From Caloramator proteoclasticus DSM 10124 (GTDB taxonomy: Bacteria > Bacillota > Clostridia > Clostridiales > Caloramatoraceae), in contig NZ_FQVG01000015.1 of the NCBI RefSeq assembly GCF_900129265.1, forward strand, positions 1 to 45,908: DNA of 45,908 nucleotides. The letters run 5' to 3'. The notes below the pieces were generated by a model. The model did no database searches, was not told where the DNA came from, and saw only the letters and a program-made list of their open reading frames with translations. Position 1 is the stretch's first letter; every line of letters starts with the position of its first letter. This document shows positions 36,050-45,278 of the stretch, in pieces. The position numbers and the translations under genes are program-made.

Positions 36050-39000
36050 CTGCATTTTGAATATCCACAACTTGGACATATTACACATCCATCCTGATGA
36101 GTTATTTCATTACCACACTCTGGGCATTTGATTTTTGATTTCTTACTTGAATTTGCTATTAAGTCCTCTATTTCATCAGCAGGTTTAATATTTAAATCCT
36201 TAAAACCTCCCACCTTTTTTATATCTATTAAAGTTTCTATTGTTCTTGCAATAGCATCAGGACAGGATAAAACCTTTATATCCTTGTTGTTTGCTCTCTG
36301 TCTTAGAGTTGAATGACATCTTATACCCTTTAACTGTTCTATTATTTCCTTTACATCCATTCCACTTCTTAATGCTATTGATACAAGTCTTGCAGTAGCT
36401 TCAGATTGTGATGGACACCCACCAGCTTTACCTACATTAGTAAATACCTCACATATTCCATTATCATCATAGTTAACTGTAATATAGAGATTTCCACAGC
36501 CAACTCTTACCTTTTCGGTTATTCCCATAGTTATTTCAGGACGTTCTCGTGGAATATGTTCATCAATTTTAACTTCTTTATCTTTTCCAATGTTTATAAC
36601 TTGACCTTCTCTACTGCCATCCCTATATATTGTAACACCCTTGCAACCAAGCCTATAGGCAAGGAGATATACAGTCTTTACATCTTCTACTGTTGCAGAG
36701 TTTTTAAAGTTGACAGTTTTAGATACAGCGTTATCTGTGTACTTTTGAAAAGCTGCCTGCATCTTTATGTGCCATATTGGTTCTATTTCGTGGGCTGTTA
36801 CAAATATCTTCTTTAAATCCTCTGGTACTTCCTTAATTCCCTCTAAAGTTCCTCTATCTGCTATTTTATCAATCAAATCCTTTGAATAAATTCCCCTCTG
36901 TCTTAACTCATCTTCAAGCAAATAATTCATTTCAACAAGCCTTTCATTGTCCATTACATTTCTCCAAAAGGCTAATGCAAATAATGGTTCTATACCTGAT
37001 GATACTCCTGCTAATATACTTATTGTACCTGTTGGTGCTATTGTAGTTGTTGTAGCATTTCTTAAAGGTTCTTCATCTTTATATATACTATTTTTAAACT
37101 CTGGGAACGCTCCCCTTAATTTAGCAAGCCTTCTACTCTCTTCCTTTGACTTATCATTTATAAATTTCATTATATCCTCTGCAAGTTTTACCGCCTTTTC
37201 TGAATTATAAGGTATATTAAGTTTTATTAGCATATCAGCAAATCCCATTACACCAAGGCCTATTTTTCTTGTTCTCTTTGTCATAGCCTCTATTTCCTTT
37301 AGAGGATAAACATTAACATCAATTACATTATCTAAAAAATGAACTGCATTAAATACCGTCTCCTCTAAGAGTTCATAATCTACTTCATATTCTTTTCCAT
37401 TCCATTTAACCATATTTGATAAATTAATGGAACCTAAATTACAGCTTTCATAAGGAAGTAGCGGCTGCTCCCCACAATTGTGTACTACCATCCCATTTGC
37501 TATAAGTGAATTTGTAACTGGTTCTATAACATCATATACATCGCACTCTTCCCATTCTTTTATATCTTTAACTTTAAACTTATAATATATATTTTTACGA
37601 GACTCTTTGCAAATCTGACTTAATTTTAAGTTCTTTTCTTTGTGTGTAAATCCACCTATTACGTCTCTAAATTTTATAATATCATTTCCATTTATAATCA
37701 ATTCATAAAGGTTATTGCCTGTATAGGTTTTTACTTCACCATCTTTGTTTTTATACTTAAATTGAGTTTGATTTTTCTTTGTTCTATTATAAACTTTACT
37801 TGTTATTCCTAAATTTAAAAGTATGATTTGAAGATCCAGCAATAGCTCCTTTGAAGCAGAAGTCAATCTAATATCTCTATGGTCTTCATCTATATAATTT
37901 ATAGTACCATCTGCACTAAAAATTCCATCTAAAAAGGCTGCAATTGTCTCTTTAGACGCTGTAAACATAGACTTTGGAACTCTCTTAAAGGGTGCCTTTT
38001 TGCCTTCTATTCCAAGCTCCTTTACCTTCTCAACAAATTCCTTTCTTTTAAATAATATTTGCCAAGTACCATTTTCCCTCTTATTTACAATTCCTCTTCC
38101 ACCATTGTATTTTTCAGAAATCTCCTGTATTTTATGCATTATATACTTTTCATTTTCTGCAAACACAACACCTAAAACCTTTCCATCTTTAGTAAGCCAA
38201 CCATCCCCTAATATATATCCTAATAAAAACCCAAGCTCACTTCCTATACTATCTTCCTTTACAAATACTCCTTCTCCACTCTGAACAAAAACTTCATCTT
38301 CTACTGATAAATCTTTAGCCATCTTCCATCCATTCAAAGTCATAACCTTGTGTTCTGGTGTTAATATTAAATTTTGTCCATTACTTAGCTCTATCCTTAA
38401 TGTTTTTCTTATTCCTGTTTTAACTATTTTAGCACTCCTTACCTTAACACCAAAACCCTCATTTAATACTCGATTATCAGTTAATATTTCAACCTCTTTA
38501 TCAATATTTTCTTGATATAATTCAGATATTTTCTTTAAACCATATTTTGTTGCTATTAACGTATCTTTGTGTAAACAAGGATTAGTACTCTCTATCTCTC
38601 CTAAATTAGGTGTAGGGTTAAACTTATTCATTCTATCTATAAAAACTATACCAGGCTCTCCATTTTTCCAAGCCATTTTAACTATTAGGTCAAATACTTC
38701 CCTTGCATTTAATCTCCCCTTTACCTTCTTTGTATTTGGGTCTATTAAATCATAGTCCTCTCCCTTTATAACAGCCTCCATAAATTTTTCTGTTACTGCA
38801 ACACTTATGTTAAAATTGTTAATCGCATTGTTATCCTCTTTACATTTTATAAACTCTAAAATATCAGGGTGATCAATGCGAAGAATACCCATATTTGCAC
38901 CCCTTCTGGTTCCCCCCTGCTTTACTGCTTCTGTTGCTGCATCAAATACCTTCATAAAACTAACTGGACCAGAAGCTACACCTCCTGTCGACTTTACGCT

Positions 39001-39387
39001 TGAGCCACTTGGTCTTAATCTTGAGAAGCTAAATCCTGTTCCACCACCTGATTTATGGATAAGTGCCGCATTCTTTATAGAATCAAATATACCCTCCATC
39101 GAGTCTTCTACAGGGAGTACAAAGCAAGCAGATAGCTGTCCAAGAGGTCTGCCTGCATTCATTAAGGTTGGAGAGTTCGGAAGAAAATTTAAATTCTTCA
39201 TCATTTCATAAAATATTTGTTCTGTCTTTTGCACATCAGCATTTTCATCATAAAATTTATCTGCCTCTGCAACTTTTTTAGCTACTCTATGTAACATTTC
39301 ATCTGGAGTCTCTATTATGTTTCCATCAACATCCTTTGCTAAATACCTTTTTTCTAATACCTTAATAGCATTTTTAGAAAATCCCAT
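36046..39387 (-). CDS. nrdJ: Adenosylcobalamin-dependent (class II) ribonucleotide reductase with intein
   Basis: NrdJ reduces ribonucleotides to deoxyribonucleotides using a B12 radical, without an oxygen requirement. Catalytic segments include [16 protein letters not shown] (active-site cysteine), [21 protein letters not shown] (loop with radical cysteine and Glu) and [16 protein letters not shown] near the substrate site. The C-terminal domain ends in a zinc ribbon, [21 protein letters not shown]. A 367-residue intein interrupts the loop after NP. The frame opens at ATG 39393, but AAGGGG lies 8 bases before the second ATG (39387), which I chose. Two NrdR boxes lie just upstream. Without the intein the enzyme would be about 746 residues. 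Confidence 0.95.
   Translation of the reverse strand: [1113 protein letters not shown]
37477..38577 (-). mobile_element. Intein with LAGLIDADG homing endonuclease domain in NrdJ
   Basis: The 367-residue insert starts with Cys ([16 protein letters not shown], block A) and ends VVHN before a C-extein Cys. Block B is TPEHKV (TxxH). Two dodecapeptide motifs of a LAGLIDADG endonuclease are visible, [12 protein letters not shown] and [10 protein letters not shown], with catalytic acidic residues present. The C-terminal block is [23 protein letters not shown]. All residues needed for splicing appear intact. It interrupts NPC-GEQ, a conserved active-site segment and a site known for ribonucleotide reductase inteins. 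Confidence 0.95.
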
Positions 39388-39399
39388 ACACATCGCCCC

Positions 39400-39446
39400 T
39401 TACTATATTTAGTATTATTATACACTAAGAACACTAAATATAGTAT
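39400..39446 (-). promoter_or_regulatory. Two NrdR boxes upstream of nrdJ
   Basis: Box 1 (39431-39446) and box 2 (39400-39415) both match the 16-bp NrdR palindrome (consensus ACACWATATATWGTGT): ATACTATATTTAGTGT and ATACTAAATATAGTAA on the minus strand. Their starts are 31 bp apart, three helical turns, the spacing expected for cooperative NrdR binding. TATAAT lies between them, so NrdR would cover the promoter. Confidence 0.88.
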
Positions 39447-39563
39447 CATATCTAATTATTTTTTTAAATTTATTTATTCTCTATGAACATTAATTATCCA
39501 TAACTATATTCACCTTTTTTATTTTTTTACACTTTTATTAATACATTTATAAAAATAAAAAAG

Positions 39564-39588
39564 ACAATACATCTTTAAAACGTATTGT
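39564..39588. repeat. Duplicated hairpin, left copy (element copy 3)
   Basis: A 25-bp imperfect palindrome with arms ACAATAC and GTATTGT. It is similar to 39871-39895 but differs at 4 of 25 positions. On the minus strand it is followed by CTTTTTTATTTTT, so it was a terminator for the CPBP-like gene. Confidence 0.8.
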
Positions 39589-39870
39589 GAGATTGTTAAC
39601 AAACCTACTTGTTAGCTAAATTTTGAAAAAGCCCCATGAATGGATTTCAGTGGGCTCTTTCGTGAGCTTTAGCAATTCTTAGCTTTTCGACTTTGGAAAG
39701 GTCCGTAATTCGGCACAGGACGTGCCGAGCCGAGCGGCCATCAGGATAATGGCATCGCGAGGGTAGGACTTTTTCAAACAAAGAAAAGCTTAGAATTGAT
39801 TAGCGAAATGAACAAATGCCCAAGAAATCCTTCATGGGGCTAATCAATATATAACTTTTTCAACAGCCTG
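39589..39870 (+). mobile_element. Fold-back non-coding element, copy 3
   Basis: A 282-bp copy in the same orientation as copies 1 and 2, but more diverged. The first base of the left end is G instead of C (GAGATTGTTAAC), the first AGGAC-loop hairpin is intact, and the second has lost one closing pair (GCCATC-AGGAT-AATGGC). The arm GACTTTGGAAAGGTCC also carries changes. With its diverged flanking repeats this looks like the oldest of the four insertions. Confidence 0.88.
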
Positions 39871-39895
39871 ACAATACACCTTTTAAATGTACTGT
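39871..39895. repeat. Duplicated hairpin, right copy (element copy 3)
   Basis: A 25-bp imperfect palindrome with arms ACAATACA and TGTACTGT, 21 of 25 positions identical to 39564-39588. It ends 16 bases before the stop codon side of the CPBP-like gene (39912). Confidence 0.8.
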
Positions 39896-39911
39896 CCTTT
39901 TGTTTTTATTT

Positions 39912-40751
39912 CTATAATGTCCATCTATGAAATACATTCAAAGATTTTAACTCATATAAGTTAATCAATAAAAGAAAAATAGAAAATACAATGCTACCAA
40001 ATATTCCATACTCGCCACCGCCTATTATATCAAAGCTGCCATACATTAAATTTACAACTGAATATATATCTAAACTTTCTGGATCTAAACTTAAGGAAAA
40101 AATATAGTTGGATATATAAAACCATATAAAAGTAAAGGATAGTGTATATATTAAGTTTTTATATTTGTAATATATAATATTTAAAAACAGGGCAAACAAA
40201 AATGTATTTATTATAAATACAAAATTAAATCCTCTACTTAAGGCATTAAAGGTTGTATAGAGTAGTGCAATCAAAACTATATTTATTTCTTCTTTTAAAG
40301 GTATCATATTAAATAGATATCCTCTTAAAATTACTTCTTCAATTATTGAATATGATAGTGATATAATAAATCCTGTAAAAATCACACCTAATATATCCTC
40401 TATATAAAGCTTATCCCATATAAAATTATATACTGTGTACTTGCGAAGAAATATCAATATAAGTGTAACAATGATATTAAGGCACGATGCTAATAATACT
40501 AAATATGCTACTCTTTTAAAATCTATATTTTTAAAATATAATTTAAGAAAGTTTAATGTATCTTTTCTTATAAACAGCTTAGTATTTAAAATTAAAACTA
40601 ATATAGTTCCTAATGAATAAATAATATTAAAAATATATGCATTATTAAAATAAACTGAAAAAAAGTTCAATGTCATTTCTAATATATACAAACCTAATGC
40701 ATTTAAAATTAGAAAACCTAATATTTTAAAAACCAAAACTAATTTTTTCAA
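39912..40751 (-). CDS. CPBP-family membrane protein, probably lacking part of the active site
   Basis: The 279-residue protein has about eight hydrophobic helices. It carries the EExxxR motif of CPBP (CAAX protease and bacteriocin-processing) family in SIIEEVILRGYLFNM at about residues 138-150. The second motif, FxxxH in active members, reads LLYTTFNALSRG here, with Asn where His is expected, and no clear third His is seen. It may be a non-proteolytic member or a distant one. It is divergent from the glycosylase gene with a 26-bp gap. Codon use is AT-rich and leucine/isoleucine/phenylalanine-rich, as for other membrane proteins. Confidence 0.75.
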   Translation of the reverse strand: MKKLVLVFKILGFLILNALGLYILEMTLNFFSVYFNNAYIFNIIYSLGTILVLILNTKLFIRKDTLNFLKLYFKNIDFKRVAYLVLLASCLNIIVTLILIFLRKYTVYNFIWDKLYIEDILGVIFTGFIISLSYSIIEEVILRGYLFNMIPLKEEINIVLIALLYTTFNALSRGFNFVFIINTFLFALFLNIIYYKYKNLIYTLSFTFIWFYISNYIFSLSLDPESLDIYSVVNLMYGSFDIIGGGEYGIFGSIVFSIFLLLINLYELKSLNVFHRWTL

Positions 40752-40777
40752 AATATCATCCCTTTCTGGAGGTTGTT

Positions 40778-41383
40778 ATGCTCAATAAAGATTTTTATAA
40801 AAAGGACACTCTAAATGTTGCTAAAGAACTTCTTGGCAAAAACATTGTAAGAAATATTAATGGACATAAGCTTGTTGGTAGAATTGTTGAAACAGAAGCA
40901 TATATAGGTCCCTTTGATAAAGCTGCACATTCATATAATAACAGAAAAACTCAAAGAAATGAAGTAATGTTTAAGGATGCTGGTCACGCCTATATATACT
41001 TTATCTATGGTATGTACTACTGTTTTAATATTGTTACTGAAGATGAAGGCAAACCCTGTGCTGTATTGATACGTGCTATTGAACCTATAGAGGGAATTGA
41101 TTATATGTTCAAATTAAGATACAAAAAGGAGCTTAAAGAAATAAGCAAAAGCCAATTCAAAAACTTAACAAACGGTCCATCTAAACTGTGTATTGCACTA
41201 AATCTTGATAAATCTTTAAACGGAATAAATCTGTTTTCTGATACTCTATATGTTGAAGATGCAGGATATAATGATTTTGATATAGTTGAAACTACAAGAA
41301 TAAACATTGACTATGCTGAAGAGGCAAGATTTTATCCCTGGAGATTTTATATAAAGGACAATCCCTGGGTTTCACAAAAATAG
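40778..41383 (+). CDS. DNA-3-methyladenine glycosylase (AAG/MPG family)
   Basis: This enzyme excises alkylated purines to start base excision repair. The 201-residue protein has the family segments ARELLGKNIVR-like (AKELLGKNIVRNINGHKLVGRIVETEAYIG), KAAHSYNNRKTQRNEVMF, GHAYIYFIYGMYYCFNIV and AVLIRAIEP. NGPSKLC occurs near residue 128. The catalytic Glu is probably in VETEAY. The ATG start has TGGAGG 7 bases upstream. The protein is complete and of normal length. It converges on the aminotransferase gene. Confidence 0.95.
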   Translation: MLNKDFYKKDTLNVAKELLGKNIVRNINGHKLVGRIVETEAYIGPFDKAAHSYNNRKTQRNEVMFKDAGHAYIYFIYGMYYCFNIVTEDEGKPCAVLIRAIEPIEGIDYMFKLRYKKELKEISKSQFKNLTNGPSKLCIALNLDKSLNGINLFSDTLYVEDAGYNDFDIVETTRINIDYAEEARFYPWRFYIKDNPWVSQK

Positions 41384-41406
41384 TGGCTAAAATAGCCACT
41401 ATTTTT
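41379..41406. terminator. Bidirectional terminator between glycosylase and aminotransferase genes
   Basis: AATAGTGGCT-AAAAT-AGCCACTATT is a 10-bp stem followed by TTTTT on the plus strand and TTTTTGTG on the minus strand. Both stop codons lie inside it. Confidence 0.88.
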
Positions 41407-42799
41407 TAAATAAAGACTTTATTACCTGTTTACCACTTTCTAATCCAAGACTTAAAAAACCACCGTTTTTCTCGAATATATCCTCTAATGCAAATAATAC
41501 TTTGTCTATCTCATCATATTCTACTATTAGAGGTGGTTCAAGTCTTATAACATTAGGATTGTTTAGGGTGTAAGCAGTTATAATACCATATTCATTCATA
41601 AGTTTTCCAGCTACTAAAGATGCAAAATATTCCTTTGACAATTCTGATAGTTTTCCTGCTGTAATTTTGTTTAATATTCCCTTTGGTTCCTCAAACTCGA
41701 GTCCAATCATAAGTCCACGACCTCTTACATCCTTTATTACTGGATATTTTGCCTTAAGTTCTAAAAGTTTCTTTATAAAATAGTCTCCCTTCTCCTTTGC
41801 CTGTCTATCAAGATTATTTTCAACTAAATACTCAATAGTTGCAATTCCTGCAGCACAGGCTAACGTATTTCCTCCAAAGGTTGACGTATGTAAAAATGCC
41901 TTATCAACAGAACCATAGGCCTTCTTCCATATTTCATCCTTTGCAATGTATCCTCCGATTGGTACTATTCCTCCACCTATTGATTTTGCAAAACACATTA
42001 TATCAGGAACTATTTCCTCTGCTTGATATGCAAACATATATCCTGTTCTTCCAAATCCTGTTTGTATTTCATCTATAATTAGGTACACCCCATACTTATC
42101 ACATATTTCCCTTGCTCTTCTTAAGTAACCTGAAGGTGGAACATTTATTCCTCCTTCTCCTTGTATTGGTTCTACAATAAATGCTGCAAAACCTCCCATC
42201 TTAAGCAAGTCCTCAAGGGCCTTATCATCTCCATAAGGAACAGGATAGCAATCTGGAACTAAAGGTTTAAATGGATTTTGATATTTTTCTCTTCCTGTTA
42301 CAGAAAGTGCCCCCATTGATTTACCGTGGAAGGAGTTTTGGCAGTATGCTATTTTACTTTTTCCACTTGCAATCTTTGCTATTTTAAGTGCACCTTCAAC
42401 TGCTTCAGCCCCACTATTTGCAAAGAAGGTTCTCTTTAACTGTCCTCCAGTTAAAAGTGAAAGGTTTTTGGCAAGTACACCCGCAAAGTTGTATATGGAT
42501 GCCTGTAATATATTAGGTAGACCTACAGCCTTTTTAATTCCCTCTAAAACATATTCATTATTATGTCCTACATTTAAGGCACCATATCCACCTAAAAAGT
42601 CTATATACTCTTTTCCATCTTCATCATATACCTTTGTTCCTTTTGCCTTTACAAAATGTTTATCAAAGTCTAAAAGTCCTAAAAGTTGTACTGCAGCAGA
42701 ATTAACATATTCTTTATAATTTTCCCTTACTTCATTTCTTTTTAAATTTAATGCCTCATCAACAGTTATAAAGTCCCTATAATAGTCTTTTACCTTCAT
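41399..42799 (-). CDS. Class III PLP aminotransferase (putrescine/4-aminobutyrate type)
   Basis: The 466-residue protein is a fold-type I aminotransferase that moves an amino group between an amine or omega-amino acid and a 2-oxo acid or aldehyde. Visible segments are FANSGAEAVEGALKIA (PLP phosphate site), YCQNSFHGKSMGALSVTG, LIIDEIQTGFGRTG (Asp that binds the pyridine nitrogen) and CFAKSIGGGIVPIGG with the PLP lysine. It is close to putrescine aminotransferases. ATG at 42799 is preceded by AGGGGGGAT; the longer frame to 42835 is less likely. It is the last gene of the operon with LuxC- and LuxE-like genes, 10 bases after luxC. Confidence 0.92.
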   Translation of the reverse strand: MKVKDYYRDFITVDEALNLKRNEVRENYKEYVNSAAVQLLGLLDFDKHFVKAKGTKVYDEDGKEYIDFLGGYGALNVGHNNEYVLEGIKKAVGLPNILQASIYNFAGVLAKNLSLLTGGQLKRTFFANSGAEAVEGALKIAKIASGKSKIAYCQNSFHGKSMGALSVTGREKYQNPFKPLVPDCYPVPYGDDKALEDLLKMGGFAAFIVEPIQGEGGINVPPSGYLRRAREICDKYGVYLIIDEIQTGFGRTGYMFAYQAEEIVPDIMCFAKSIGGGIVPIGGYIAKDEIWKKAYGSVDKAFLHTSTFGGNTLACAAGIATIEYLVENNLDRQAKEKGDYFIKKLLELKAKYPVIKDVRGRGLMIGLEFEEPKGILNKITAGKLSELSKEYFASLVAGKLMNEYGIITAYTLNNPNVIRLEPPLIVEYDEIDKVLFALEDIFEKNGGFLSLGLESGKQVIKSLFKK

Positions 42800-42809
42800 A
42801 TTATCCCCC

Positions 42810-44135
42810 CTAATCTTTTTGGTAACTAACAACATAGGTTAATTCACTTAAGTTATAAATTCCATCGTGGGACGTGCCATTCTTATGAAGCGACATTTCC
42901 CCCAACTTTGTAACAATGCTAACACCACACAAAGTAACTTGTTCAATAAATTCTAAATCATCACCACAGTATCCCATTGTTTGAAGATACCCCTTAAGAT
43001 AAGTGTTAATATAGTTTATAACTTCTTCTTTATTTTTATATGGGCAAACATATATGAATCTGCCAAAACACATATCGACCTCGTTGTTCTTTGGGAAATC
43101 CTCAGAATAAACTATAGTATAATCTGAATTTTTGCTGCAGAACATATTAAATTTAGGATTATCTATGTTCTTTAAAAACAAACTTTGTCTATCCTGCAAT
43201 ATTTTTATAGAAGAAAAATAATCGTAGTAACCCTTAGGTAGTACCTCATTTATTTCCTCTAAACAGGACTTAAATTGCTCAAGAAATTGCTCTTTATCTA
43301 TTGCTGTATTTAAAAATACAATCCTTGGTGATAAACAAGCCTTTTGTTCCCACAGCGACATATCAATAGCTATACCTCTTATTTCTTCAATACTTGGCTG
43401 TTTATCTATAACTTCAAAACTTATTTTTGGTCCGTGTTCTATAAAGTGAACAGAATGTTTTGCACATAAATTAGCCATATAGTCCCTTGAAGTTTTTCCT
43501 CCCCAATGTACAACACAATCAGAATTTGACACTATATATTCATAAATGTCACTTGAGGAACTATCAAAGTATACTATAGATAATCTTTCCTTAATAGACT
43601 CATCTATCTCCATTAGACTTTTATAAAATACATTAGCAAAATATGGTTCATCCTTTGATACCTTAACTATATTAACATTCTTTGATATTAGTCCCATAGC
43701 AATACTAATTGGTACTACTATAAAGGCATTACCTGATACGTTGTGGAATACTAATCCACGTGGTTGTCTATGAACCAAACCATAATGGGTTGAAACCCAA
43801 TTATCTAAAATATCCTCTCTCCTTAGTTCCTCCTCTATTAATTTTTTTGTATTTTCCTTTAAAAGGCCCTGCATTGTGTGTTGAAGTTCAAATAATACCA
43901 TTTCTTCACTTTGATTTGTTATCCTTGCTAATTGCTCAACGTGTTTTTTCGAATAATCTCTATCCAGCCACTTCTTAGCACACAAATCAAGAATATTTAA
44001 CGTTTCTTCTGTTTTTATATTGTGTGCCTTATTTTTATTCTCCTTAAGCCTTAAAACCTCCGACTTTATATCAGAAATATCATAAACTGCAACATCTACA
44101 ACACAGCCATTATAATCCCTTTTAATTATTTCCAA
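42810..44135 (-). CDS. LuxC-like acyl-CoA/acyl-enzyme reductase
   Basis: This LuxC-family enzyme (acyl-CoA reductase, aldehyde dehydrogenase fold) reduces activated acyl groups to aldehydes with NADPH. The active-site cysteine lies in QKACLSPR near residue 267. GLVFHNVSGNAF and IAMGLISKNVNIVKVS fit the cofactor site, and VVHWGG is family-typical. The frame continues to GTG 44144 and ATG 44141, but AGGAGG spaced 8 bases points to TTG at 44133-44135. It overlaps the end of the LuxE-like gene. In bioluminescent bacteria LuxC and LuxE make the luciferase aldehyde; no luciferase genes occur here. Confidence 0.88.
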   Translation of the reverse strand: MEIIKRDYNGCVVDVAVYDISDIKSEVLRLKENKNKAHNIKTEETLNILDLCAKKWLDRDYSKKHVEQLARITNQSEEMVLFELQHTMQGLLKENTKKLIEEELRREDILDNWVSTHYGLVHRQPRGLVFHNVSGNAFIVVPISIAMGLISKNVNIVKVSKDEPYFANVFYKSLMEIDESIKERLSIVYFDSSSSDIYEYIVSNSDCVVHWGGKTSRDYMANLCAKHSVHFIEHGPKISFEVIDKQPSIEEIRGIAIDMSLWEQKACLSPRIVFLNTAIDKEQFLEQFKSCLEEINEVLPKGYYDYFSSIKILQDRQSLFLKNIDNPKFNMFCSKNSDYTIVYSEDFPKNNEVDMCFGRFIYVCPYKNKEEVINYINTYLKGYLQTMGYCGDDLEFIEQVTLCGVSIVTKLGEMSLHKNGTSHDGIYNLSELTYVVSYQKD

Positions 44136-45255
44136 CCCCATCACCTCCTAAGGTAGCACCGCAACCCTTTGCCTCTGTCCCCTTTACTCTGCCTAAAAGT
44201 TTAATAACCATTCCCTTATAGCCACATTCAGGACAATGAGTATAGGAAACTACCTCTCCTATATCATCAACAAGGATACTTGCACCTGCAAAGGCTGAAG
44301 TTCCATAGGCATTTAATACCTGAATAAAGCCTCTTTCACCTTCCTTAACAGGTTTTAGTGTCTTTATATCTCTTACTATGACTCTTGCAAACTCTGGAAC
44401 GTGGAATAAATAATCCCTATGCTCTCTACTATAATGACCTGTCATCGTAAAGCTATTTTCAGTAAAGGAGTATGTATCTGTAAAGTTTTCCTGTGGTATA
44501 CCCAAAAAATTAGATACCTCCTCTACAAACCTCCACCTTTCAATTAGTGCACCTATGTTTATATTTCCCTTTCTTCCGTCCCATCCACCGCCACCTGTAT
44601 GAAGTATAGCTCTATCTCCAAGTTCAACAGGCTTCATCTTTTCCTTTAGATTTAATACTGTTTTGAAAATCAAAGGCGTAGAACCACCTAATGCTGCACG
44701 ATGATTTTTACCATTATGCTCCTTAATATATTGTATAAAGGGTTCAATATCGAGCACCATCTTTCCATCCTGCAGTTTAAGTAGAAATATTGTCTGCTCT
44801 AAATAAGTATATATATCCACAATATTTCCCAAGTAGGACTCACATACCTTATTTAAAAACAAACCCCTATTAAACGCCTTCATTTCTTCTGCTCTTGGGA
44901 AAAAAGTACACTCATAATCTCTTTCTGCTCTATGTCTTATTTCATCTTCCAAAACAAATTTTCTTAAGTTTTCAATATCCTCTTTACTTCTTCCAACTAT
45001 ACTTGGATCTCCACTTGTACTACTCGATACAGTCCATTTATATACCCCATCAACTCCGACCCTTAAAAGTTTGGTAAATGAACCATAAGACCTCTTGAAG
45101 GATGTTGTCATAATAAAAGGAACAAATTGTAAGTCTTCTTCAGTTTTTAAGTCGTTAAAGGGATTAAACCCTTCTCTTTTGCATAGCTCTCTATATGCAG
45201 TACATTCTTCATATTGGCCTTCGAGGTTTTTCTTAAAATCATTAAAAAAATTCAT
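44122..45255 (-). CDS. LuxE-like acyl-protein synthetase
   Basis: LuxE-type enzymes adenylate a fatty acid and load it onto their own cysteine before passing it to LuxC. The 377-residue protein has VSSSTSGDPSIVGR (the Ser/Thr/Gly-rich ATP-binding loop), LHTGGGGWDGRK, YSFTENSFTM and a C-terminal segment HCPECGYKG...KGCGATLGG. Cys365 is close to the position I recall for the acyl-carrying cysteine (about 364) of luminous-bacteria LuxE. ATG at 45255 has the strong CTTGGGGGGGAT ribosome site; the upstream extension to 45294 crosses the promoter palindrome. It is the first gene of the operon. PaaK-type CoA ligases are relatives, so a small aromatic acid is an alternative substrate. Confidence 0.88.
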   Translation of the reverse strand: MNFFNDFKKNLEGQYEECTAYRELCKREGFNPFNDLKTEEDLQFVPFIMTTSFKRSYGSFTKLLRVGVDGVYKWTVSSSTSGDPSIVGRSKEDIENLRKFVLEDEIRHRAERDYECTFFPRAEEMKAFNRGLFLNKVCESYLGNIVDIYTYLEQTIFLLKLQDGKMVLDIEPFIQYIKEHNGKNHRAALGGSTPLIFKTVLNLKEKMKPVELGDRAILHTGGGGWDGRKGNINIGALIERWRFVEEVSNFLGIPQENFTDTYSFTENSFTMTGHYSREHRDYLFHVPEFARVIVRDIKTLKPVKEGERGFIQVLNAYGTSAFAGASILVDDIGEVVSYTHCPECGYKGMVIKLLGRVKGTEAKGCGATLGGDGVGNN

Positions 45256-45278
45256 TAAATCCCCCCCAAGGAAAATTG

